Of a DNA stretch of 64,000 bases, positions 55,516 to 64,000 are shown piece by piece. Each line of letters starts with the position of its first letter. The stretch's first letter is position 1. The stretch is taken from contig NW_027445436.1 of NCBI RefSeq assembly GCF_035582795.1, forward strand, positions 5,764,770 through 5,828,769, in the 5' to 3' direction. The DNA comes from Mycteria americana. Lineage: Eukaryota > Chordata > Aves > Ciconiiformes > Ciconiidae. Both the position numbers and the translations under genes were made by a program. The notes below the pieces were generated by a model, which saw only the letters and a program-made list of their open reading frames with translations, had not been told where the DNA came from and ran no database searches.

Positions 55516-57120
55516 ATGGCCCCTAAGCTAAAAGACATTACTGTAACAGTTACTAGGAAAAAAAGGGAGGCAGGTTTTTGTTTCTGTCTTTACAGGTATA
55601 ACAGAGAAACCAAAATGGCCATTTCCTGGGTGATACTGTTCAGCTTCACATGGGGGATATATATTGCTGAATCATCTGACACCACAACTGGATGGAATAA
55701 TGCAACCATTTTTGAACAGTCAATCAAAACTGAAGCCACCGAGAACATCACTTTGACCACCACCTCAAGTAGCAAAGATAGAATTGTCAGAATGAGAGAA
55801 CTTTCATAAGTAGGGGTGGTGTGGGAATCAGGCAAAGGATGCAACATTTCCCTAAGTGGAGGAACCACCAACAATGCAGAATTAGGCACCAACAGTAAAT
55901 CAGGAATAATTTGGTAATATAGGAAAAACAACCAACAGTGTCAAAAGGGAAATGGAAAACCAGTTAAATAACACTTTATTTAGATTTAGGAGATAACTTG
56001 ATAGGGCAATATTGGGCCAATGCAACAAAACCCGGGTCAATTTGACTACAGTATATTATGTTCTGGAAACTGACATTAACAAGACTAATGTAAACACCTG
56101 GCAATCATTTTCATTAGGAAAAAGAAAGAGGTGAGGGCCCTTGGAGTGAATATATTATTCAAATGAAATTTAACAAAACCATAATAATGTCATGGTCTCA
56201 CAAATAAAGCATTATGGGGAATGATGAAAGGCCAGGGGATTTTACAAAAAGCAAGAGACAGGTCAGGTACACTCAGTGTTTTAGAAAGTCTAAGAATAGG
56301 AACCCAAATGGGAAGCCTCCAAGCTCAACTCCAAGATGCAGTAAAATTTATAGGCATGTGGATAGAATCAAGCAGGGTTGCTTTGCAAGGAGGTGTGCAA
56401 GCTGTAAAACTAGAATTTGTATAGGAACAAAAATTGTTTAATGCCACTGCAACAGCAGGTTTTGGTTTGGCAGGAACAATAAATGATTCTTTAAAGAACT
56501 TAACATGTTATATAATACAACAGCAACTCAATATGGAAACGCAAGCATTGATGTCTCAAGTACAGATGGGGTGGTGGCAGAAGGAAATTGACTGATTACT
56601 AGGAAAAGATAAGACACCCTCTAACTTTGAAACAAGGCAGTTGTCAGCTGCAATTGATTATAAGATTGAGGTCAACAGGATGGTTCTGGAAAATAAGATG
56701 TGCAGGAAAAAGTTAAACCTCCAACAATGTTGGTTAAAAACGCTTTGACGCAGAACAATGAAACTGGCCCACAATGTCCTTAAATTCACAATGGTGCAGT
56801 GTTACACCCAACAGTTCTGGTATACGACAAGCTGATATGATTAGTTTAAGCAATTGTGAGATGTACAGGGATAGAAAGTGGCAGTGTCCACAAACAACAT
56901 GAAAAGTGATACCCCGTATAGATGGATTTGCTTTTGGTTCAAATGTCACCAGCTGAAATTATAGAGGGAAACATCACCCATGCAGAAGTAAAATCAGAAT
57001 ATGTATTGCAAACTAATAGGGGCAATATTACAAGCACAGGGTGTAGGAATGATATAACCTGGTGGGTGTTACCTGGAATGAATGGAAGTGTGATTGAGAG
57101 GACATTTGCCCCAAACTGAT
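55516..57120 (+). pseudogene. ERV env remnant
   Basis: The 97-codon frame 55516-55806 has a hydrophobic signal-like segment (AISWVILFSFTWGIYIAES) followed by N-glycosylation sequons and a Thr-rich stretch. From about 56215 to 57120 decayed frames contain heptad-like helices (SLQAQLQDAVKFIGMW), Gly/Ala-rich AGFGLAGTI, further sequons and cysteines, and a Trp-rich segment, consistent with a transmembrane subunit. Many stops (for example near 55808, 56422, 56593 and 56748) interrupt it. No typical gamma-type CX6CC motif was recognised, so the class is left open. Confidence 0.55.
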
Positions 57121-57905
57121 CATGTTAAAGAGAAAAATAACCATCAGCTGGATTAAACAGTAACCTGGGAATTAATTACCAAGAGATTTCTGAAACAAAG
57201 GAGTCAGCTTGAAAAGAATAGAAGCAGCGTGAAAATCTGAATCAAGGGAGGAGAGGCCTTGGACCGGAAACAGCAAGTTTCAAAATTGTGTTTGATACTG
57301 CCAGATGTGGCCCCTCCAGCATCTCAACCTCTGTTTAGACCTGGCAGAGCAGCCCCCTTTCCTGTGGGATGCTGTGAATAGCCTGCATCCAACTAGTGGG
57401 CTGACAGCATAGGGTGCACCCTTCAGGTGTGTGTAGGTAACCTCATGGGGGGCTTTCTCACCAGCATGTGGATGAGTGGGTTGTAGGGAGTAGCACAGGT
57501 GCACCTAAAGCTGGAACACCCACCTCTCCAACAGAAGGGGTGTGCAATTAGGGAAACACATACTCCCAGAAGGGGGTATGTGTTTGTAACCCACACTGCC
57601 TCTTTGTGTGTGTGTGTGCACGCACGGGGGATTATTTTGGGATTAGTTACAGAAGGGTTTTAGGTGTTCAGGTGTAGGTGTTTACTGAACTTTTGTGTGT
57701 GTCTGGTATTGTGTTTTTTCTGTTACAACAGAAAAATATGCTGATATGGATCCTGAATGTATGATATGGATCCTGAATGATATTGCTGATATGGATCCTG
57801 AATGTAGTTCACTGATTGCAAATTAATCATGTGTTGCTAATAAATCAATAAACCACCTGATTTGGTTTAAACCATGTGAGTTGAGTAATTTTTCCCTGTG
57901 GCAGA
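57121..57905 (+). repeat. Probable 3' LTR of the env-bearing ERV
   Basis: Follows env in the same orientation and ends with AATAAATCAATAAACCACC at about 57838 and a TTTCCCTGTGGCAG terminus. It includes a (GT)n tract at 57603-57622 and a triplicated ATATGGATCCTGAATG unit at about 57743-57805. The start is not defined. Confidence 0.5.
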
Positions 57906-58049
57906 TGGGCTTTACTTTACAGAAGTGTTTCTTTCTTGTCCTTTGTCCCCTGCTAGCCAAGACTTCACAACTAAGCTTGATTTTTCATATAATGGATCAG
58001 GCCCATGATCAGGTGGATATTAAATGAATATCATTAATATATTAGAATC
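57906..58049. other. Short unclassified spacer
   Basis: No feature recognised. Confidence 0.4.
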
Positions 58050-58850
58050 CATCCCAACACAAATCTTTCAAGAACTTCAGTGTTATCTTCCTTCCAGCCT
58101 AATGGTTCCTCTTTCAACATTGCTTTTATTCACATCTTTATCCAACTCCTCATACATCTTAGAAATCTTGCATTACACTCTTTTTTTTATCTTAACTAAC
58201 AATTTTCTTGTGGTATCATATCAAATGCTCTACTAAAATCCATCTATATTAAATTTACCACGCTCCCTTTGATAAAATATCTTTCATCTACAAAATGAGT
58301 TATCATGTTAGTCTGGCATAACCTATCTGGCTATTAGACCACTGACTAGATATATCAATTCCTTCAAAATCCTGGGATTTATATTATTTGACTCATCCCC
58401 ACAACTGAGTGCTTTAATTGCTTGACTTTTGCTTCCCTCTTGTAGATGGCAATATTAATATCTATCTTCTCACTACCACCACTCATCCTCCCTTTCATAT
58501 CATCATCCTTACTGAAAAGTAAAACTTCAGAATTATAACTACGTAATCTTTATTTAATCTCTATGCCATCAACAATGCATGATAGCTCTATGTCTTTCCT
58601 CATTCTCTTTTTATTCATACAGCTGAAGAGCCTTTGTCTATGTGTTTTAATGTTCTTTGCAAATTTTAATTCACCTGACTTAGCAATTCTCACTTTCCCC
58701 CTGCACTTCTTACTCTCTAAGAGATAGTTTTATAATTAGACTTTTTCCTCATGCTATCTAGAGGATAGGCTTTATAATTATTCTGCTTCATTCAGTTAGA
58801 GCTGCAGCTGTTTCCCACAAGACTGCTGTCTTCCTTGAGAAAAACATTTC
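58050..58850 (-). repeat. Ancient CR1/L3-like RT relic
   Basis: On the minus strand, around 58250-58200, the sequence reads MDFSRAFDMIPQEN, the catalytic region A of CR1-clade reverse transcriptases. Surrounding sequence is AT-rich and too decayed for continuous alignment. It is much older than the CR1s on either side. Confidence 0.6.
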
Positions 58851-58865
58851 AACTGTCCCAGACAG

Positions 58866-59640
58866 AACCATAGAATCATAGAATGGTTTGGCTTGGAAGG
58901 GACCTTTAAAGATCATCTAGTCCAACCCCACTGCCACAGGCAGGGACATCTTTCACTAGATCAGGTTGCTCAAAGCCTCATCCAACCTGACTTTGAATAC
59001 TTCCAATGATGGGGCATCCACAACTTCTCTGGGCAACCTGTTCCAGTGTCTCACCACCCTCATCATAAATAATTTCTTCCTTATGTCCAATCTAAATTTA
59101 CCCTCTTTCAGTTTAAAACTGTTGCCTCTTGTCCTGTCACTACGGGCCTTGGTAAAAAAAAATCTCTCTGTCTTTCATATAAGCCCCCTTTAAGTATTGA
59201 AAGGCCGCAATAAGGTTTCCCCAGAGCCTTCTCTTCTCCAGGCTAAACAACCCCAGCTCTCTCAGCCTGTCCTCATAGGGGAGGTGTTCCAGCCCTCTGA
59301 TCATCTTTGTGGCCCTCCTCTGGACCCCCTTTAACAGGTCCATGTCTTTCCTGTACTGGGGACCACAGAGCTGGACCCCACTCCAGGTGGGGTCTCACCA
59401 GAGTGGAGTAGAGGGGGAGAATCACCTCCCTTGACCTGCTGGCCACGCTTCTTTTTATGCAGCCCAGGATACGATTGGCTTTCTGGGCTGCAAGCGCACA
59501 TTGCCGGTTCACGTCCAGTTTTTCACCCACCAGCATCCCCAAGTCCTTCTCTGTAGGGCTGCTCTCAAGCCATTCATCCCCCTAGTCTGTATTGATACCA
59601 GGGATTGCCCTGACCTAGATGCAGGACCTTGCACTTGGGC
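58866..59640 (-). repeat. CR1 LINE fragment, C-terminal ORF2 and 3' end
   Basis: 3' tail at 58866 (ATTCTATGATTCTATGG on the minus strand). The minus-strand frames give [60 protein letters not shown] and [16 protein letters not shown]. It ends at about 59640, where the CR1 sequence turns over to the plus strand. An A8 run near 59152 shifts the frame. Confidence 0.88.
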
Positions 59641-60478
59641 CTAAGGGAGAATGCTGCCATCCAGGACTCTGGGTGTCTCCAGCCCCAGGAGGAGGCCCCA
59701 GGCACTCCCGGAAGCCAGAGACCTGGATGCCGGCATCCACCCTTAGGAATTCTGTCTGGGTTGAGGCCTCTGATGTGCTAGAGACAATTGGGAGTTGTGT
59801 TCTGATTGAAGCACTGAATCATCAGATGAAGGAGCTGCAAGAGGTGGTGAGAAGGCTGCACACCATCAGGGAGAATGAGCAGGATATTGACAGGGTCTTT
59901 GCAGAGACTCTACAGAGCCAAGAACCCAAGCCCCATGTTGCAAGGAAGGAGGGACAGATAGAGACTGCCCTCAAAGAAATGGTGGATGGAAACTCCCAAG
60001 ATGGGGGGTGGGGGGGTGGGGGGGCTGGAAAGTTATCACTTCTGGCAACACATCTAAGGCTTCTTCTCCACTCTCTGGTTCTGCAGTTACAGAACAGGTA
60101 CAATGCCCTGGCAACAGGTGAAGAAGAACCACATTCAGGGAAGGTGTCAGAGCCAACTAAGCCTCAACCAAGTGTCTACACAAAGAAGAAAAGGAGGTTG
60201 ATATTGCATGTAGTAGAGGCACCCATCTGCCAACCTGACCTGATGTCTCAGGAGGTTTGCTGCTTACCAGGCACTTGGATCTGGGATTTTGCAGAGAGAC
60301 CATGGAGGCTTGTCCAACTCTTGGACTATTATTCCTGTCTGCTCACCTGTACATGCACCAACAATACTGCCAGTGAAGACCCTGAGCGTATCAAGAGTGA
60401 GGGTGAAGGGCATGGGGCCCAGGTAGTGTTCTCAAACCTGCACATGAAGGGAAAATGCTTGAGTGTTTCATGGTGACT
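59640..60478 (+). pseudogene. CR1 ORF1 fragment, different subfamily
   Basis: The frame 59619-60476 (285 codons) covers ORF1: a degraded Cys cluster, a coiled coil (LNHQMKELQEVVRRLHTIRE), LQNRYNALATGEEE, a KKKRRLILHVVEAPICQ block at the nucleophile position (the GDS is lost) and LTCTCTNNTASEDPERIK, a decayed TND-type block III. It is thus from a subfamily with the TND motif. A poly-G stretch lies near 60004-60022. Confidence 0.75.
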
Positions 60479-60969
60479 TAGATGTCTTACCCTGTGCAAT
60501 ACTGAAGGCCTTTCATTTCTAGTTCTGTAGCCTACCTTTCACTCTCACCTCTTTAACCTTTCATCTATACACCCTCAAGGCTGCTGTGGCAGTGCCCTTA
60601 CTCTGATGTCCCAAGTGCTCTTTTCTCACAGCCTTGCACTGGCAGATGCTAAACCACTGTCTGTCATGTTGGGTTTCTTGTGGAAAGTGATTGCTCTTGA
60701 CATGTGAATCACCCTTTTCTTCCTCTATCTCCTCATCCTTCACCTTGTAGCTTCTAGTGTATAATGTCATAATATGATTTCCTCATCCTTCCCTTTGTAG
60801 CTTTTAGTTTATAACTTTAGAGCCTAGTAGATAACATAGTCAATAATAGTTATTTACATATCCAAAAAATATTACCCAATAAATATACACCTGTACAAAA
60901 TCAAGTGTTCTCCAATTAGCATTAATAGCAGGAATGACCAATCTCTATTCTCTCTGCTCTCTCTCTCCC
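60479..60969. other. Unclassified insert splitting CR1 ORF1
   Basis: About 490 bp of unrelated sequence between the ORF1 esterase middle and its end (IFANRLTNLVRRALN resumes near 60990). It contains a near tandem pair (TTTCCTCATCCTTCCCTTTGTAGCTT / CTCCTCATCCTTCACCTTGTAGCTT at about 60727-60805). No coding or TIR/LTR signature was recognised. Confidence 0.5.
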
Positions 60970-62463
60970 CTCTCAAAAGTTGGGAAAGAGCATCTTTGCC
61001 AACAGGTTGACCAACCTGGTGAGGAGAGCTTTAAACTACAAACATCAGGGTTGGAAGATTACAACCCACAGTTAAGTGAAGAAATGGTGAATGGGGTGGA
61101 AAGCAAAGGGTGCAGGGCAACAGATACAAGAGAGACCTCGGGAACAATAAAACAGAGTGAAAGGAGGCCCACCTCAAGTATATGTGCATAAATGCATACA
61201 GCCTGGGAAATAAGCAGGAGAAATTAGAGCTCCACAAGTGGATGCAGAACTATGACATCACTGGAATAACTGAGATGTGATGGGAGAGTTTGTGTGATTG
61301 GAGCTCTGTGATGGATGGATACAGGCTCTTTAGGAAACACAGGCAGGGAAGACTGGGAGGGGGGATGCCCTCTATGTGAATGAGTAGCTCAAATGTATGG
61401 AGTTCTATGGAATGGGCAACGGGATGGTTGAGAGCTTGTGGGTCAGGATCAGAGGAGAGGACAGTAAGGGTGACCTCATGGTGGGAGTTTGTCACAGACC
61501 ACCCGATCAGGGTGAGAAAGCAGACAAAGTCTTCTTTAAACAATTTGAGGAAGTCTCCAGATCTCAGGCCATGGTTCTTGAGGGGGGGCTTTAATTGTCT
61601 TGACATCTGCTGGAGGGGCAACACAGAGCAACACAAGCAATCCAGGAGGTTTCTGGAGAGTGCCAGTGATAACTACTTGATACAGGTACTAAAGGGGCTA
61701 GCCAGTGGTGACGCTCTCCTGGTTCTGCTACTCATGAACAAGGAAGAACTACTCAGGGATACAATAAAATGGCAGCTTTGGCTGTAGTGACCATGAGATC
61801 ATGAAGTTTAAGATCCTGAGGGGAGTGAGGAATGAAAGAAACAGAGTACAGACCCTGGACTTCAGGAGGGGAGACTTGAGCTTATTCAGGGAACTGGTAG
61901 GTGGGATCACATAGGAGTCAGCTCTGAAAAGCAAAGGAGCTCAGGAAAGCTGGCAGGTCTTTAAGAGCAACCTCCTCCAAGTGCTAGAAAGATCCATTCT
62001 GATGCTCAGAAAGTCAAGCAGATGTATCGGGAGACTGGCTTGGCTGAACAGGGAACTCACAACTGAGCTCCAATGCATAAAGGACGCATGCAGAAGGTGG
62101 AAGCGAGGACAGACTTCAAAGGATGAATTTCGAAACACTGCCCAAGCATGCAGGGGTGGTAATAGGAAAGCCAAAATTCACCTAGAGTTGATGCTTGCAA
62201 GGGGCATCAATGACAACAAAAAGAGCTTCTTACCGCTACATTAGTAGTAAAAGGCTGAACAAGGAAAATGTAGGACCATTGCTCAATAGAGTGGGCAAAT
62301 ATAAGAATAAGGTACTCAATGTCTTCTTTGTCTCAGCCTTCACCAACAAGGTCTTCTAGGCCTTTGTGCTTAGATAAAGGATTCAAGGAGGAGAACAACC
62401 AACAGGGAGAGTCAGGGATTACTTGAGAGAACTTGACCCATATGAGTCCATGGGACCAGATGG
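60970..62463 (+). repeat. CR1 LINE, ORF1 end and decayed ORF2
   Basis: Continues the 59640 element: the end of ORF1 at about 61035, then endonuclease (INAYSLGNKQE, ITGITEM, VMDGYRLFRKHRQGR, MVESLWVRIRGED, GVCHRPPDQGE) with stops, the linker (WLNRELTTELQ), and the beginning of RT (ESMGPDGI) at 62444-62467, where the next CR1 interrupts it. The rest of its RT is not in the window. Confidence 0.85.
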
Positions 62464-64000
62464 GATCACAGAATCACAGAATCGTATAGGTTGGAAAAGA
62501 CCTTTAAGATCATCGAGTCCAACCGTAAACCTAACACTACCAAGACCACCACTATACCATGTCCCTAAGCACCTCATCCAAACGTCCTTTAAATACCTCC
62601 AGGGATGGTGACTCAACCACTTCCCTGGGCAGCCTGTTCCAATGCTTGATAACCCCCTCAGTGAAGTAACATTTCCTAATATCCAGTCTAAACCTCCCCT
62701 GGCACAACTTGAGGCCATTTCCTCTCATCCTATCACTTGTGACCTGGGAGAAGAGACCGACCCCCATCTCTCTACAACCTCCTTTCAGATAGTTGTAGAG
62801 AGCGATAAGGTCTCCCCTCAGCCTCCTTTTCTCCAGGCTGAACAACCCCAGTTCCCTCAGCCGCTCCTCATCAGACTTGTGCTCCAGACCCTTCACCAGC
62901 TTCGTTGCCCTTCTCTGGACATGCTCCAGCACCTCAATGTCTCTCTTGTAGTGGGGGGCCCAAAACTGAACACAGTATTCGAGGTGCGGCCTCACCAGTG
63001 CCGAGTACAGGGGCACAATCACTTCCCTAGTCCTGCTGGCCACGCTATTTTTGATACAAGCCAGGATGCCATTGACTTTCTTGGCCGCCTGGGCACACTG
63101 CTGGCTCATATTCAGGCGGCTGTCAACCAACACCCCCAGGTCCTTCTCTGCCAGGCAGCTTTCCAGCCACTCTTCCCCAAGCCTGTAGCGTTGCATGGGG
63201 TTGTTGTGACTCAAGTGCAGGACCTGGCACTTAGCCTTGTTGAACCTCATACAATTGGCCCCAGCCCATCGATCCAGCCTGTCCAGATCCCTCTGCAGAG
63301 CCTTCCTACCCTCAAGCAGATCAACACTCCCACACAACTTGGTGTCATCTGCAAACTTACTGAGGGTGCACTCGATCCCTTCGTCCAGATCATTGATAAA
63401 GATGTTAAACAGAACTGGCCCCAACACAGAGCCCTGGGGAACACCACTTGTGACCGGCCGCCAACTGGAGTAAACCCCATTCACCACCACCCTTTGGGCC
63501 CGGCCGTCCAGCCAGTTCTTTACCCAGCGAAGAGTACACCCGTCCAAGCCATGAGCAGCCAGTTTCTCCAGGAGAATGCTGTGGGAAATGGTGTCAAAGG
63601 CTTTACTGAAGTCTATGTAGACAACATCCACAGCCTTTCCCTCATACATTAGGCGGGTCACCTTGTCGTAGAAGATTAGGTTGGGCAAGCAGGACCTGCC
63701 TTTCCTGAACCCATGCTGGCTGGGCTTGATCCCTTGGTTATCCTCTACGTGCCATGTGATGGCATTCAAGATGATCTGCTCCATCAGCTTCCCCGGCACT
63801 GAGGTCAGGCTGACAGGCCTGTAGTTCCCCGGGTCCTCCTTCCGGCCCTTCTTGAAGATGGGTGTCACATTCGCTAATCTCCAGTCAGCAGGGACCTCCC
63901 CAGTTAGCCAGGACTGCTGGTAAATGATGGAAAGGGGCTTGGTGAGCACATCTGCCAGTTCCTTCAGTACTCTCGGGTGGATCTCATCAGGCCCCATAGA
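62463..64000 (-). mobile_element. Young CR1 LINE, running off the window
   Basis: The 3' tail (octamers CACAGAATCACAGAATCG on the plus strand) starts at about 62466, inserted into the RT of an older CR1. The minus-strand sequence is closely similar to the full-length copy at 17430-22104. Its upstream part continues past the window end. Confidence 0.92.
62552..64000 (-). CDS. CR1 ORF2, C-terminal part (RT), partial
   Basis: Open from the window edge to the stop at LRDMV (481 codons within the window). RT motifs [32 protein letters not shown] (Leu to Ile beside the catalytic Asp), [16 protein letters not shown] and FADDTKLCG are present. One codon is missing in NLIFYDK relative to NLISFYDK in the copy at 17.5 kb. 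The C-terminal region is complete. The frame probably extends beyond the window. Confidence 0.9.
   Translation of the reverse strand, partial: SMGPDEIHPRVLKELADVLTKPLSIIYQQSWLTGEVPADWRLANVTPIFKKGRKEDPGNYRPVSLTSVPGKLMEQIILNAITWHVEDNQGIKPSQHGFRKGRSCLPNLIFYDKVTRLMYEGKAVDVVYIDFSKAFDTISHSILLEKLAAHGLDGCTLRWVKNWLDGRAQRVVVNGVYSSWRPVTSGVPQGSVLGPVLFNIFINDLDEGIECTLSKFADDTKLCGSVDLLEGRKALQRDLDRLDRWAGANCMRFNKAKCQVLHLSHNNPMQRYRLGEEWLESCLAEKDLGVLVDSRLNMSQQCAQAAKKVNGILACIKNSVASRTREVIVPLYSALVRPHLEYCVQFWAPHYKRDIEVLEHVQRRATKLVKGLEHKSDEERLRELGLFSLEKRRLRGDLIALYNYLKGGCREMGVGLFSQVTSDRMRGNGLKLCQGRFRLDIRKCYFTEGVIKHWNRLPREVVESPSLEVFKGRLDEVLRDMV

Noticed and set aside
62642-63652. 336-codon plus-strand ORF
   Set aside because: It is the antisense shadow of the CR1 ORF2 on the minus strand; the conserved motifs are all on the minus strand.

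Overview
This is a window of vertebrate, almost certainly bird, nuclear DNA. Evidence seen directly: spliced exons of the chromatin-remodelling ATPase SMARCA2 (BRM) with consensus splice sites, long AT-rich introns, many CR1 LINEs carrying the avian 3' tail (ATTCTRTG-type octamers), and several endogenous retrovirus (ERV) fragments and LTRs. There is no bacterial-type gene organisation. The species cannot be named from the sequence. SMARCA2 is Z-linked in chicken (recalled knowledge). The CR1 and ERV load together with a broken gene would fit a degenerating W-linked copy, but that is inference.

Layout. 1-4.7 kb is a mosaic of ERV pieces: inverted LTR ends, a plus-strand pol (RNase H, integrase) and env remnant, and a minus-strand 5' LTR with a tRNA-Lys-type primer binding site. 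4.75-6.2 kb is a decayed CR1. 6.2-26.7 kb is the helicase C-terminal part of SMARCA2 on the plus strand (four exons at 7643, 8646, 14146 and 26600). Its introns are swollen by an inverted LTR pair interrupted by a CR1 (9.3-13.6 kb), smaller CR1 pieces, a full-length CR1 with both ORFs open (17.43-22.1 kb, minus), and another CR1 (22.65-26.1 kb, plus). A solo LTR with a perfect 5-bp target duplication sits 26 bp after the last plus-strand donor. 28.5-30.9 kb is a hAT/Charlie DNA transposon remnant. 31.1-34.36 kb is ERV-L pol and LTR debris ending in a 36-bp sliver of CR1.

At about 34.36 kb single-copy sequence resumes, but SMARCA2 is now on the minus strand. The window shows its 3' flank, poly(A) signals, 3'UTR, last exon (35550-35585), acidic tail exons (36210, 37935) and the two bromodomain exons (41233, 42157). 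The exons between the helicase and the bromodomain (SnAC region) are not visible. The gene is therefore split into two oppositely oriented, individually intact halves, which is what one inversion would produce, with one end inside the gene and the other just past its poly(A) site. An assembly error is the main alternative.

42.3-49.2 kb is mostly single-copy DNA, probably intron upstream of the bromodomain exons, with two solo-LTR-like blocks. 49.27-64 kb is almost entirely repeats: a second full-length but decayed CR1, a CR1 interrupted by an env-bearing ERV remnant, an ancient CR1/L3-like relic, and head-to-head and nested CR1s. The last one runs off the window with an open reverse transcriptase frame. 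The only host gene seen is SMARCA2; everything else coding is of transposon or retroviral origin.
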